A DNA stretch of 64,000 nt from Kalaharituber pfeilii (GCA_015179045.1 WHUZ01000014.1:930001-994000); one strand, 5' to 3'. Positions 11,788 through 24,126 are shown, numbered from the stretch's first letter. Notes: generated by a model from the sequence alone, not told the origin. A program made the numbers and translations.

Positions 11788-12290
11788 CCTCCATGTGTGG
11801 GGGCACGGCACTGCTTCAAAATTTTGGTGGCCAGCAGGTTTTTGGACGCCGATAGAGGGCTTTTTTAGTGAAGCCTGTGTGCTTAACCTCGGCCTTTCTT
11901 CGCCAAGTCAATCTCAAGTAAAATACGGATCGCAGGCCTCTGCTGTTTCTTCTATGCTTGTGTCAGTCTAGTTGCGGCTGTTCTGCTTTTACCTGTTTTA
12001 GATACAACTCCTGATATGTACACACTCCATCCACCAACTATCACCGGTTCTTCTAATGAACCTCCTTCATTGGCCAAGTCAGTGATAGCATTGTTGCGCT
12101 CTACCTCAGCTCACCCCCCTAGCTCCTTAACCATTGACAGGCTAAAAAGGATGTTTATCGCAAAACTCCATCTTTATCATCCCCTGCATGTGGTTGTGCA
12201 AAAGCTTGGTGATGCAGGTGTCGAGATTTGAATAATTATAAATCATAATCATTATACATCAGTATGTACTCGAACTCCATCTCTAAGGAG
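11788..12290. other. No recognisable gene
   Basis: A 71-codon frame (12016-12231, +) has an ATG and a plausible amphipathic sequence but no recognisable domain or partner exon. I do not call it. Confidence 0.4.
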
Positions 12291-12419
12291 TCAGGGGAGA
12301 GGGAAGGGGAAGTGGAAGGAGCACGGGTCATGGTGGTGGTAGGGCGACGAGGTCATGGAGGTGGGCAGGCAGCGCAGATGGTAGGATGGTGGTGAGTGGG
12401 ATGTTGCGTGGCATGTACC

Positions 12420-12756
12420 TTTAAGCTTTACGGGTTTGGCTGTCTGGATTGAGTAATGATCGCTGTGCTTGTGGAGGATGATGAGATCTTTTGGCATGAC
12501 GACACCTGTGCCATTACACAGATCCCGTCCTCGGATGCACAAGGCCGTCTTCTTCCAAATGCGCGTCCGGCTTTGCCAGCAGGGCGTAGTCACAGAGGAC
12601 CACGTTTTCGCCGGCGTTGACGCGGAGAAGGTCGATGAGGATTGTGGTGTAGCGACCAAGGAATGGGGTGCGAGGAATGGAGGAGAAGGCGGTTGTGGGC
12701 GCAGACATTGGGGGGGTTGTGGGGGGGTTGTGGGGTGGTGTAGTTGCGAATTTCAT
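12420..12756 (-). pseudogene. Tse2-like ADP-ribosyltransferase toxin-domain homologue, broken
   Basis: Minus-strand frame with an ATG at 12708 (in-frame upstream ATG at 12756). The first part contains LLRVNAGENVVL and DAHLEEDGLVHP. The second part lies in a different frame at ~12420-12540 and contains VMPKDLIILHKHSDHYSIQ. Both resemble fungal proteins with the Tse2 ADP-ribosyltransferase domain, whose Pseudomonas namesake is a type VI secretion effector. Two breaks are visible: a frame change between the halves, and a shortened middle, since the segment family members normally have there is not found. A short intron could explain the frame change but not the missing segment. Downstream, low-complexity His/Ser/Pro coding suggests the C-terminus is lost. 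Fungal homologues are of uncertain function; I do not infer activity. Confidence 0.5.
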
Positions 12757-12829
12757 TTGCAGAGTTCAGGCAGCGGTGGCCGCGGAGGAGGAGGGCGGGT
12801 GTCAGACATTGTGGTATGTGACGGATAGA

Positions 12830-15430
12830 TAGAGGGTCGGGGTGGAGTATAAGACATTAGTGGTCAGTGTCTGCTTACGAGACTGAGACATTAGCTCCAC
12901 GCACCAGAATAGAGGGCTAGCACAAAAAAGGAGAGTTTGAGATAGCCCGGGATTGGAACTTTGGAGTTGCCAGATTGGGAGGATCCAGGATCCCCCTCAT
13001 GTCAGAAAAATCAGGATTTGAGTGGACGAAAAATGTATAAAACAACTCAGCGAGCTACCAACCTTTGTAGACAGATCTCTAGACTCCCAATTAGACAACC
13101 GAGCGAGCCCAATAGAACATGTCTCTTTTCTCTATAGATTTTCATGAAGCAGTGGTGAGGGCACTCGAAGGCGGAATTGCGACTGAGGGAATCTCGAGGT
13201 CGTTCGTGCGGGGGCGCGGAGGCATTCGCACCCAGACATGGTGGGGGGACGTTGCGTTGGCAGAGAAACAAGTTTGGGGCCGAAGGTAGTGGCTTGGCGG
13301 CCGCGCACGTGCAGTAGCATCGCATTATAAGGAACACATGCACTGTTGCATACGCAACATACGCAATGGCACAAGAATATGGAACCACCTAGTTTGCTAT
13401 CACATCAATATCTAAAGCATCCAACTTCCTCTCCTCTCCCATTCGAGCTTGAAGACTCTCTGAATACACAAAGTGATATGCACCGGCTTTAGGTAGACTC
13501 AATGCAAGCATGTCACCAGACCGTTGACCAGGGACCTGTGTTGTTATTTTCAATATATTCCTATTATATGGAGGGGTCGAGAACAGAAATTGTAAAAGGT
13601 AAGATGCTACACTCATCTGGGAAGAGAAGGGCCAAAATTGACTGCAATTTCCCGAGCCCTGCAATCGGCAATGCTTTTGTCTGCCCTCAATTTCCGCTTC
13701 TTTCGATAAAAGGCGATGTATGATATGTTACCTTTGATATGGGTACTCCAGCTTGTAAGCAGCCTCGCTACGGTGGCGCAATTGTGTCCACATCGGCTGG
13801 CACCTGCTTGATATAAGAAGTGATCATGATTATTTAAGACCACTAAATTAAGAACTTGCCTGTATACAATTTATTCTTAATTTGTACGAAGGCGATCTGG
13901 GTCGTAGCCTTATATCAGAATGAGTCTTATATCGGACATGCTTGCATCGAGATCCTACCCTATATATATCCATCAACATATGCTGTTGGCATGTACACTT
14001 TCGTGTAAACAATATCTTGACGGCAATTTCTGAAGGAAGAGTTTATATAAACTCACGTTAACAGTATTTCAGTTAGTTTCAATTGACTTGAGACATCAGA
14101 TCCGGTCCGAGATTAATCCTTCTCTGTACTATCACCAGCTGAGGTCCCGATAGCTGTATAGGGTCTCTTAATCTAGACATTCCCATGTCAGCAATAACAT
14201 TGAAGTGGGTACCATGTTAGCGCACTGAGGGAGCTTACTTTGTTCACTCTCACCTTTTCATGAAGATTTCCTTTTGAGAAAATACCAGGGGCCCTTGCCA
14301 TCAAATCCTGGCTCAGTCTGCAAGAGGCCAATTTCCTCCGGCATGACAAGGGTTGACTTCACAAAGGCAGTAAAAAGCTTTGAATGTAACCAAGTACCTG
14401 GTTCCTGGGGCGGGAAAATAACTACAGTAAGCACGGCAACCAGGCTAGAACAAGGTCATCCCTGGCGTAAACATTCCAGATGAAATAAACACTTTACTGC
14501 TTGCAGTACGTTCTGCATTAGCACCGCCCGCACCCCGGCCATTGAATATGAAACAAAAGAGTGCAGCTGACATTTCGGTACCCTCCTGAATTATGACTCC
14601 TGGCAAATATCTTCAAAGTTGATAGGTAAAAGCGTCATCTGTAAAAACTTGCGTAACAATTCAAGGGTGTCCAAGTAGTGGGTTGAGACAAGATAAACCC
14701 CAGCAGGCGCGAGAAGAAGAAAACAGAAAACACTCACATTGGGAATTTATGGCAACATGTTTGCCGAGCAAGCCCCAACTGTTGCCATCACATCAAATGA
14801 ACCAGTACTAATATTCATCGGAAGTATATTTATAATACCTATATGTGGAGTTAAAACTTTGGTATGGATCGATGCGTTTGGGCATATATTCGTCATGGGT
14901 TCCCCCCACATTTCAGAAACATTATTGTGGCTGGTCAATACTGTAATTGACTGATATCTCAGTACCATGCAATTTGGTCACCGGACCTCTAGCTGAGCAC
15001 GAATCATTCAACCATAACACTTTATCTGGTCATGTATACTTGCGCAGCCTGACGGTCGTGGCGTAGGCGATGATGAATTCAGCTTCTGCCCGCATGCTCA
15101 AGCAAAGACCTCGTGGTATTTCCTGCTAAGTCACTGCCTCTTTAGAACCACCACGTAGAGATATACTTCTTCCACCTCCATAGTTTCTTTATGTCACAAA
15201 AAAAAGAAATTTGCTTTCTTGAGGGTTTCGCAACGGTTTTCTCTAGCTTTCATAGTTTTCCTTCCAATTTTTTTTTTTCTTTTTTGAAGTGTCGATAGGT
15301 ATACGAATAGGGGGAATGTCTTCTCATGAGCGTCAAATGAAGTGAAGCTTGCAATACTGGAGGGTCATGCTCTTAGTACACGCATCAAGTAATGAATTAA
15401 TTGCAAAGTTGCCATACCTCATCTGGCAGT
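12830..15430. other. No recognisable gene
   Basis: Mixed sequence with short ORFs on both strands, none with a domain I recognise. No retroposon tail until 15434. Confidence 0.45.
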
Positions 15431-15433
15431 GCT

Positions 15434-15494
15434 GCCCTGCCATGGCGAATAGCTGCAAGCGGGGTTACGTGAAATAAATAAATAAATAAATAAA

Positions 15495-15523
<29 letters not shown>
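15434..15523 (+). mobile_element. Family A micro-retroposon with AAAT-repeat tail
   Basis: Starts CCCTGCCATGGCG and continues AGCTGCAAGCGGGGTTACGTG, then a tail of about six AAAT repeats followed by A-rich sequence. I could not find a clear TSD; flanks GCAGTGCTG and CCCGACGGG do not match. Either the TSD has decayed or the insertion damaged the target. Confidence 0.75.
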
Positions 15524-15525
<2 letters not shown>

Positions 15526-17713
15526 CGACGGGGCGCTGGCTGGTAGCAGCTTATAGGTGTCTAAATGCTATGTCCAGTCACGAAATACTGTAGTTACCGA
15601 CAGATCCTCACCAATCAGCTATTTCGTCAATGATTGGAGCACTTCAAGTAGTACTGGCGTGGTACAGCGATGCACTAGCGTCGCCCCACGAATACTTAGT
15701 GTCATTAGTTCGTGGAACGAGTATGGAGACTCCATGCGAGGCTTATCCGGCCCGAAGTAGGGTGAGACCACCCATTCAGGACCCCTCCAGCTGTAGTGCA
15801 AAGTTGAGCTTCTTGCTGAGACATACTTCATTACTTTTTATCGATTAACACTTTAGCTCAACCAGGAGCACTGGGCTTCATGCTTTGCATGGCAGCCAGG
15901 GTGAACCTTGCTTACGGCCGGACTCAACTCCATCTGGGCATGAGGGGACAAGCAATTTCAACGGTCCTAAAAATGGGGAGTTTTGCGCCTAGCAGGGCGT
16001 CAGGGAGTCAAGCTGGTTAAATGTAATACAGTCCTGGACACCTTTTGAATGATCAATACAGTCCGGTGGCGGAGATCCTTATATTTGAGTGGATTAAAGA
16101 GGAAAACCCAAGTGGCTGGGGAGGAAGCAATCTGAGAGCTCAACGGAAAAAATCGAAGAATTTATCTCGCCAGAGTGTGAGAAGAGGTTTATGGTCATAC
16201 ATACCACATACCCTCCTGTGCGAGGGCTGGTGGCATGCAGAGATGTAGAGTTTAAGCTAGCTCAATATTCAGCATATTGACTATACCGGACTCTTATGTG
16301 CGTCGTAAAATGGTAACTTTGGTGCCAGTGGAAAAACACAAGCCAAATTCCGACTCGTGTGGAAATGCTACCAGATTTTAGTTCAGCCACAATGAAGATC
16401 CGCACAGATACATCGCTACTGAAGGTTCATTTAGGCCCGCTGAAGCTCTGCTTGGCCAATCGTTAAGTTGTGCTCGGTTCAATCAGTACTTGACGGAGTT
16501 TCCCACTGTACCGTGTATAAGATCATAAAAAGAATCTTGTGGTAGAAATGCTATTGGGCCGCTCAACAAGGAGAGGTTTTCCACATGAGAGAGCCTCCAG
16601 TGGTAGGGGCTAACCTAGCGTCATTTTAGCTACTGCTCCAAACCGACTAGTGCCCAGAGATGAGCCATGATAGTGTTCTCAATTTCAATTTCAAAAATTA
16701 CTCCCAATCCATAGTCACTTCATCTAAACCTGCTTTTCAACTCCTTCGCATCAGCTGAAGCGGTGAATGCGCTTAGAATGGCTGATCAACGGTATGACAA
16801 GAATGCCATGGCAGGGCTCAGATGAGTCCCGAAAGCTGATGGGTGTGCGCAGTGCATACAGGAGCGGGATCTGTGCACGCGGGGGTTTTGTGGGTGCGGT
16901 TCATTATGCTCTCAGTGCTGTCTCCATCTCAAGAGGGGATTGACTCTCTCACAAAATTGCGGGACTGTGTGAATGGAATTCGAACTCTCCAGAGGCACAA
17001 CTTGCTAGATCTTCGACTGGCAGAAGACACGGTACAGGAGGCTCGAGCGTCTTGACCAGCGGAATGTTGATGGATATAAGATATGACAACGCTCCAGGTG
17101 CAGTTAAATGCTCATCCTGTTGTGTGCAAGCAGGGCAGTCAATCGAAAGTAGCAAATAAACTTACTTTCTTCTTTATAAGCTATACCCATTGACGACAAT
17201 TTACCTCGTTGCACTAAAAACAAGAGATACGATTACAGGAGACCCATAAGACCCAGAACTACTTTTCCGCTGCCTGTGTATAGGCGCTCCTGTCACCAGC
17301 AGCAACCCGTTCACCAGCTTCGGTTGTACAGTAAAACGACTGACATCTCATTCAATTGGAGAAACAATGCCTCCAACCACAGGTATGTATTCAAGCAATC
17401 TGCCAACATCTAGTTATGGGATGACCCCGTAACAGAGACTATGTAGTTATGATATCTACATAAAATTCAGGACTGCATGAAAGCTAAATTTAAAATAAGA
17501 ATCCAAACTAGGCCACTCGCGATCCCAGCCGCTTCCTCCACCACAAGCACTTATTCAGTGGCGGTCCAGTGTGCATGTCAACTCCTATCATCAAGAAATG
17601 TATAGATATGTACACAGAATGAGAAGGGTATGTAGTTAAGCATAAATGTCCCAGAGCACCAAAGGAGTCTATATAGCGTTTTTTTTCTGTTTTGTCATGG
17701 AAACTTGTTGATC
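15524..17713. other. No recognisable gene
   Basis: Small frames at 15.6, 16.0 and 16.8 kb have no recognisable domain. A 15-bp match to the family A core (GCCATGGCAGGGCTC) occurs near 16807 without the rest of the unit and is not called. Confidence 0.4.
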
Positions 17714-17725
17714 AGGCTTGCGCCA

Positions 17726-17793
17726 CTCCCTGCCAAAGGCATGTTGCTTGTATGCGGGGTTATGTGAACCAAAAAAAAAAAAAAAAAAAAAAA
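17726..17793 (+). mobile_element. Family C micro-retroposon
   Basis: CTCCCTGCCAAAGGCATGTT...TATGCGGGGTTATGTGAACC plus A23. The TSD is GGCTTGCGCCA (17715-17725) against GGCTTGCGGCA (17794-17804). The inner stem reads AGGCA/TGCTT instead of AGGCT/AGCCT, keeping the pairing. Confidence 0.85.
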
Positions 17794-17926
17794 GGCTTGC
17801 GGCAGCTGTTGGATATGACCGGAATCTTGCACGCCCTATAAATCAGAGAACTTTTATCAAAAGTAAATTGCTAACATTATGAGATGAGCTTGTGTGAAGG
17901 AACAATTAACGCTCTGTCGAGCAGCC

Positions 17927-18361
17927 ATGAGACGCTACCTCAGTGAGAGGGCCGACGACGCACCATGGTCACCATTAAGGCTGTCGAGCACCCTGAACCG
18001 CACAATTAGGACACGTCGCCGTCCTGTGCAGTCATTTACTCATGATCATATGTCCTCATGTGCGATAGTACCCCAAATAGTCGACTCTGCAGCTGTGGAT
18101 ATGTCGCAAGAGGCAACCTCAATGTCCATAATGGTGACCCGACTGAGTAACCTAGCTCTGGGTGTAATTGACACCGGTGCTGGGGGTAATACAAGTCATA
18201 GGTTCGCTGATTGTGAGCTTGAGCACGATGGGGAGCGTTGGCGCGGAGTTGAGTTTTGGGAACCGTTCGCCATGGGTCAATGTCCGTCAATCATAGGTCC
18301 ATCGGTTGATGCGATGTCGGAGCCCTCCTGTGACTGCCCCATTTCTGTGGTCAAAGTTTAA
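17927..18361 (+). CDS. Hypothetical 144-aa reading frame
   Basis: ATG at 17927 (the frame is open a little upstream without another ATG). The sequence is GC-richer than its surroundings, with a basic N-terminal third (RRYLSER, TIRTRRRP) and an acidic C-terminal third (FADCELEHDGERWRGVEFW). No recognisable domain, signal peptide or membrane segment. It starts ~130 bp after the retroposon at 17.7 kb. It could be an exon fragment of a decayed gene, or chance; only its length and composition argue for coding. Confidence 0.22.
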   Translation: MRRYLSERADDAPWSPLRLSSTLNRTIRTRRRPVQSFTHDHMSSCAIVPQIVDSAAVDMSQEATSMSIMVTRLSNLALGVIDTGAGGNTSHRFADCELEHDGERWRGVEFWEPFAMGQCPSIIGPSVDAMSEPSCDCPISVVKV

Positions 18362-18557
18362 TGTTAATTAGAGATATTATGAGAAAACGGAGGATGGTTT
18401 CCAAATGAAATGTTGGCATTGGCAATCAGGGTTGGTATATGGTTAGTCTCGTTTCTCTTCTGCCAATTGTTTGCATCTTCAATTTCGTCGTCCCGGATAC
18501 TATGCCACTGGAAGAGCTCTCCATCGACCCGTTAATAATTGCTGGCTTCTTAAGTAA

Positions 18558-18618
18558 GTGAGGGTCTTGGAGGGGGGAGGTGTTAGGGTTGGGGGGGGAG
18601 GGGGAGGGGGAGGGGGAG
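18558..18618 (+). repeat. G-rich tract with potential G-quadruplex
   Basis: GGAGGGGGGAGG, GTTAGGGTTGGGG and four or more runs of five G separated by single A within 60 bp on the + strand. Strong purine strand bias. No gene starts nearby that I can defend. Confidence 0.7.
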
Positions 18619-20240
18619 CAATACCTCACATCAACACCGAGTTTCCTGCTGCGTTCGTCCAGAACACTGTCGGTTCCTATTCTCCGGCTCTGAATATACG
18701 GTCCTATTTTTCGTTATTTCCTTTGGAATCTATATCATCTTCAGCTGTCAGAATTCATGGTTAACGTAGGAAAGATAGAGAGAAGATAGTTGAAACAGAG
18801 AGTGTACCCAACTGTTCATGGTTAGATGAGGATATTCTGGAGGACAAGTGGAAGAGTGGGAGGATCCTTGCTGCGGTTGTCTCTTCATAAATATCACTTC
18901 TGAGTTGGAATACTGTATATAATGTTGTGAAGAATGCTCGAGAGTCTTGCGCTTATTTGAGGGAGGGTGGTATGAGTAGGTAGCCTCAGAACGGAAGCTT
19001 GGGAGAGGTCTTTGTAACACCGGGAACCTGCATCTATTGAAAGAGTATGAGAGATGACGAGCTTGCTACGTTCACTATAATAGGAGGTTACTGGTATACT
19101 TGTGACAAGAACTCTGGAAAGTGAAATGGCCCCTATTTTGCATACCAGACCCACACGTACCCTGTACGCTGGTAACCAATAACAAATTCCAAGGAATAAA
19201 TCCTACTAATGTTGCATGCTTGCTTGCCTGTGCATATTATTCGTGCTGACGCAGGCTTTTATTAATGCCCAATAATTGCCTTATTCATTTACACGTTCGC
19301 GACGCCAACACGTCCACCCTTAGGAGAAACACGTACGCGCTCAGGTTATTGATCAGGTTTTCGCTCTGACTGCATCATCCTTTCTGTGTACTTGTCCTGA
19401 TTGGTTATTATCTTGAACAATATACTGTCCAGGACAGGGTACTGGTCTGTACCCCTGACGAGAATTCCGGGAAAATTCCTCTTCAATGAAGTGTGGTTAC
19501 GCAATGAGCTTAATAGCCAATTTTCTGTACTCTGTGACTCAACGTTCTAGGATCCTTTGAGAATCGAGAGAGGAAAAGAGGAGGATGATTCGTGCACATG
19601 CTGTGTCGTTCGCACTTTGTCATCCGACCATCCCGGCGCTAAGCAAGGGTATGCAGAGCTAATCAAATTTAGGAAGGGCTTGGAACTCACCACCATTTCT
19701 GATGTTCTCCAGTTATACGATATTGGTTGCAACCTAGCTTTATTAGCGACTGCCTGTTAGGAGCCCGCACCGTAAGCGAGGACTAATTACAAGTTAGGAA
19801 TTTGATCTACTCTTGCATTGATCGGTTTTGTCGCATTCATGCGTTCAAAAGGAGAACAGAATGACAGAAATGTTCATCATCATCACTATTATTATTATTG
19901 TAAGGTTCTTTCACATTGGCTCATGCTTGCCTCTAGCAGTGCTGCCTCTACAAATCCCTTGCTGAAGAGAACTGTCAGCAGTTTGTAGCATGTATACTTT
20001 TATAAACTACTTCAATATTATAGTTAGATTTATACGAAGTCGGAGCTCCCCGTACCCTGGCCCTTTGCCTTAACAATCTACAATAAGAAAAAGGTGTAAA
20101 CGCCTTGCATACCGGTAATAAGCTGCAGCTCGCCGAAACAGGAAAGAGTGACTAGAAAACAACAGGATTGCCGGTATCACAAGCCGGACGGTGAAGTCGT
20201 TGGCTACTCAAATCGCTTGATCGTCTGCGTTTACCTGGGC
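18619..20240. other. No recognisable gene
   Basis: AT-leaning sequence with a short CAT/TTA microsatellite near 19878-19902. Reading frames are short and anonymous. Confidence 0.4.
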
Positions 20241-20254
20241 AATGATCCTGGCAA

Positions 20255-20313
20255 TTTTTTTTTTTTTTTTTTTATTGCATTACTCGCGTGCCGCCTGACA
20301 GGCTATGGCGAGG
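20255..20313 (-). mobile_element. Family B micro-retroposon
   Basis: 59 bp flanked by a perfect 14-bp TSD (AATGATCCTGGCAA at 20241-20254 and 20314-20327). On the minus strand: CCTCGCCATAGCCTGTCAGG...CACGCGAGTAATGCAAT plus poly(A). The inner stem is GCCT/AGGC where other copies have GCCC/GGGC, a compensatory pair. Confidence 0.95.
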
Positions 20314-21091
20314 AATGATCCTGGCAAGTTATGCTTGTTTAATTGATGATGTGGCCAATACAGGGCTAGAGTAGCCCTCCATTTGATTTGAGTATTTTTT
20401 GATACGATGCTGCCCGTATTTTGCGTACTTTAAACCAAGGCCAGCCCCGATTGCTCCTCCCAGGGCAAGGTGGACTGGACTGGCTGTGAAGGCCGTAAAA
20501 TAATTGAATATGTTTTAAGAATGGATCTACTCGGCTAGAGATGGAGGTTGTGGGAAAATTTCAATCGCATGTGCTGCGGGACAATTACAAGACTACAACA
20601 ATACAACAATATGTGTTGCGACAAGGTTTCAATCACGACTAAGTGCTGCTGGATCCGCACGATGCATGTGTATATACCTAGAGAGCGCCTGGGGAAGGAG
20701 GTAGGGAATGAACATGTGTGGACTGCAGGGAAATGAATATCCCTGCTTGCGTTTGTTCATGTGTGGAGGTGGTAGCAAGTTGACTTTGATACAAACAGTG
20801 ATACTAAGTGGGCAAAAAATCTAGAGGTCATTAACAGGAATGCTGTCTGTAGGGAGAGGGGTGCGATTCCCTTGAGGTCATTAATTTAGAGGCGACAGGC
20901 CATTTTGGGAGTTACGGTAAGCTCGAAATACCGTCTGAATGAGCCTTTCCCTGCGAACCGTTTATTTTTTTTTTTTTTCAAATTGCCGTTCGAGCACCTC
21001 TCATCTATCAACTCTGATCCATTTCAACCCGCCTTGAGGTTTGTTCTTCTCAACAACTCGTAACAATCGAAAGCACATACGTTACAACAAA

Positions 21092-21541
21092 ATGACCACT
21101 TCATCTTGTCTTCGCTCTCGCACAAGGGGGATCTCCAAACAGAAACAGAATGCCACTGCTAACCCTCCCGCTACGCGAACCCATCTCTCAAGTTTCGAAA
21201 AGTGCAGTTGTTCTTGGCTGTGGTTTTCACCTCGAGGAAAGCAGAACTTTACTCAGTACCAATACACCACCTACATTCCTGGACCTTCCGTTCCGCTCTA
21301 CACTCACATTGATCGTCTACTTCTCCTATCATCTCCATGCACACCTTTCGCCCTTCCTGCTCATCATCCGAGCTCGGCTTCAAACTTGATTTCGCAAATC
21401 CGGTTTCGAAAGTGCCAGCCCAAGCTCGAAGCCATTCCTATGTCTTCCGGTTTACACGCACATGGTGTACTTGAACATAGTGTTCTCCCGTCCTGCGTTC
21501 CATCCAACCAGGTCACTATTACCACGTCTACACCATGCTAA
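21092..21541 (+). CDS. Hypothetical 149-aa reading frame with gene-like 5' region
   Basis: ATG at 21092 has A at -3 (ACAAA before ATG), preceded by ~100 bases rich in C, T and A. The protein begins MTTSSCLRSRTRGISKQKQ, is Ser/Thr/Pro-rich and has no recognisable domain. An overlapping frame starts at 21462 and runs to 21896. A shift or intron could connect them, but I see no clear splice signals. It may be a decayed gene or chance. Confidence 0.22.
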   Translation: MTTSSCLRSRTRGISKQKQNATANPPATRTHLSSFEKCSCSWLWFSPRGKQNFTQYQYTTYIPGPSVPLYTHIDRLLLLSSPCTPFALPAHHPSSASNLISQIRFRKCQPKLEAIPMSSGLHAHGVLEHSVLPSCVPSNQVTITTSTPC

Positions 21542-22960
21542 GCATTCGTTGCTTTTGGCTTCCCGCTCCCAATCACGCAATGGATGCGAGCATGGACTGC
21601 ATTCATGCAGACACACTTTCACCAACAGACTTTCAGCAACACGCTTCCACCTTATCCACCTATTTTGTCCCGGTGGGTCCGAGCATTTTCAGATTTGGCT
21701 TGAGTTTGGGCTTAGAACCAAGTTTCCATCGAATGACCTAGTTGGGCCATACCTCTCTGATTGTTGCTTTGGTGTATCAAGTACATGGCACCTCAGTACT
21801 TCAGTACTCCTCTCGTACAGCTGTGATCCCTGTCTCGTCCAACAAACTGCTCGCCGGTTGAAAACTGTGAGGTTAGGTCCATGTACTCCCGGTTAGATTA
21901 AACCTAACGCTGGCACGAATGCGGGTTGGGTTACGCAAACTAATCTTGAATTCCTCTGCGTCCACGAAGCCACAATTAATTCTATTTCCCACAATACTGA
22001 TAAGGGTTCAAGCGAAGTGGTCTCGTTATCAGGTCCATTGTAAAAGTCTTCTTGCGTGGAATGGTGCTTTCGTACAATATTTTACGACGCGTGCGTTCTT
22101 GTGATTATGAGCCGGAATTTACATTCAGTCTACAGCTGACCATTAGTTCTTTGTGACTCAAATATGTCCTTTCCCGCTCTTAGTATTGTGGGTGCACGAT
22201 CGGGGCTGGAACAGCCAGGCTCAACCCCGGCCTGATTCTCAAATTACTGTGTGCTTCACAGTCTCATTTTCTGTCACTGGTCATATGGAGTAGCTTTATT
22301 ACAGTGATTGTCTTGAGGTTCTATTTGTGTACTCTAATTTATACATTCCAGATGCGAGAGATGAAACAGGAGGTGGCAGCGTCCATCTAGCAGATTCAGG
22401 ACGCATGCAGTGAACTTTGTTGTTCCTTTAGAGGGTTTTCTTTTTCTTCTTTCGCACAATGAGAACGAAAAGGATCTAATGGCAGAGTGTTGCCCTACTG
22501 TCCACAAACTTGATCTGAGTAGAGACAGGGCAAGGGCCTATCCTATTGCAGTTGTGTTTCTCTTGTGTTTCCATGTGATTTGTTTATTGGTCTGGTTTTG
22601 GTTTATCAAGGCTGACGTGCAGGGGGGAATCCGGTGACATGTTTGCATGGAGGAAGTTGCTTATTGGGTGATTGGAGGTGCTGTGAGTGGAGTCTTTGTA
22701 TATAACTGGGGAAGTTCCCTTACGCTCGTTGCTTGTCATTTTGTTCGCAGAGGCTTTGTGAAAACCCTGAGACTGTGGCTTGCACTGGCGGACGAAATTG
22801 GAAAACTCTTCCCGGATGAAGAGGTATAGTGAGTATTGCATTCCGATGCACCATTGTAACTGACTAGTTGTCTATGTTAGTCGGAAATTTACAGCGTATA
22901 GTGATATCGGACAGCAACAATTTTCCATCCAGGAGGCTCAGCTAGTTAACAGCATCGAGA
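21542..22960. other. No recognisable gene
   Basis: A short direct repeat TCAGTACTTCAGTACT lies near 21794-21809. Frames at 22410 and 22647 encode hydrophobic peptides without recognisable families. Confidence 0.4.
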
Positions 22961-22970
22961 CCAATACTTT

Positions 22971-23034
22971 TTTTTTTTTTTTTTTTTTTCCTATTTCACG
23001 TAACCACGTTTGCAGCTTTTCGCCATGGCAGGGC
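22971..23034 (-). mobile_element. Family A micro-retroposon
   Basis: 64 bp with a perfect 10-bp TSD CCAATACTTT (22961-22970 and 23035-23044). On the minus strand it starts GCCCTGCCATGGCG, exactly one base before the predicted stem, and ends in poly(A). Confidence 0.92.
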
Positions 23035-23044
23035 CCAATACTTT

Positions 23045-24050
23045 GTCAAAAGGAGGGAAAAAAGGGTCATGGGCTCCGGTGCCCAGCAAGGGGCATTGCG
23101 TGTCTAAAGGCTAACGGGAATTTCCCCACGTGATATTTGAATTCGTTGGGCTGCATTGAAAGGCACCAGTGCCTCTCCTCCAAGGACACATCAGGGATGG
23201 CCGTACGCCATCTCCCCTGGCGTTTACAGGTTACATTTGCGGCATATAAACAACCTACCTACGTGTATCGCAACAAGATGAACGTGTTGTGACCAGACAT
23301 AGGGAAGAGTCACTATAAACACTCCGTTTTACAGTTTTTGGCGTGCAAGCAGCCGAGGTTGAGGGCGCACCTGAGCCCAGGAGTATTGCTTACCCCCCTC
23401 CCCCCCCTCACTATGCAAGTGCCAAATACTGCATCGTTTGGGTTCCCTGGCCTTGGAAAGGATGAAGTACTTTTTTTTTTGCCTTCCCTAAAATTTTTCA
23501 ACAAAGGTAAGCCCTCTCCAAGGAAAATATATCTTTCCCGTGTTGGAAAAAAGGGAGCTTGAGGTGTGTGTATGCTATGGAAAAAGGTAGTGCTGACAGA
23601 AAAAGCACGACGATCGGAGTCCACGAGAGAGCCGCCTAACGAAACGGGAGACCTCCATGTGCACTCCTACGATCGAGGAAAGGCAGAGGAATGGTCAGGA
23701 TGACCCAACGATACCGCACCGGACACTGTAGCGTTGTCACTAGAGGATTAGTAATGACCTTCTGTGGAAAACACGATTACAATTTATGCGTCGGGAGAGC
23801 TTGTCCGAGGCTGACATTCACCATACCATGAGGCGAGACCCTAATACAATGGGGAAGGATGCTGGAAGGCTACCGCAGACAGAACGCGCGCGAGTCTGTC
23901 GGTAAGAGACTAGCTATGGGTAAGTGGTTATAATTCCGGGGTTGGGCATAGGTGCAGGAACTAACAATGTAGTGATAACCGAAATGAGCGAACGACCGTC
24001 ACAGGACGATTCACCCATTCAAGGTTCCATTTGCTCAGATTCCTATTCAT
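23045..24050. other. No recognisable gene
   Basis: No domain recognised. A C/T-rich patch lies at 23390-23412 and a T11 run near 23471 has no hairpin next to it. Confidence 0.4.
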
Positions 24051-24060
24051 CCTCTTCATT

Positions 24061-24116
24061 CTCGCCATAGCCCACAGGGCGACACGCGAGTGATGATATA
24101 AAAAAAAAAAAAAAAA
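24061..24116 (+). mobile_element. Family B micro-retroposon
   Basis: 56 bp, perfect 10-bp TSD CCTCTTCATT (24051-24060 and 24117-24126). Starts at CTCGCCATAGCCC, the base of the hairpin. The loop is ACA; both stems are intact. Confidence 0.93.
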
Positions 24117-24126
24117 CCTCTTCATT

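Noticed and set aside
18580..18600. Telomere-like TTAGGG
   Set aside because: Only a single unit inside a G-rich tract; no tandem telomeric array.
20965..20982. T-run of about 13 upstream of the 21.1-kb frame
   Set aside because: No hairpin unit on either side, so not a retroposon tail; probably promoter-like or simple sequence.
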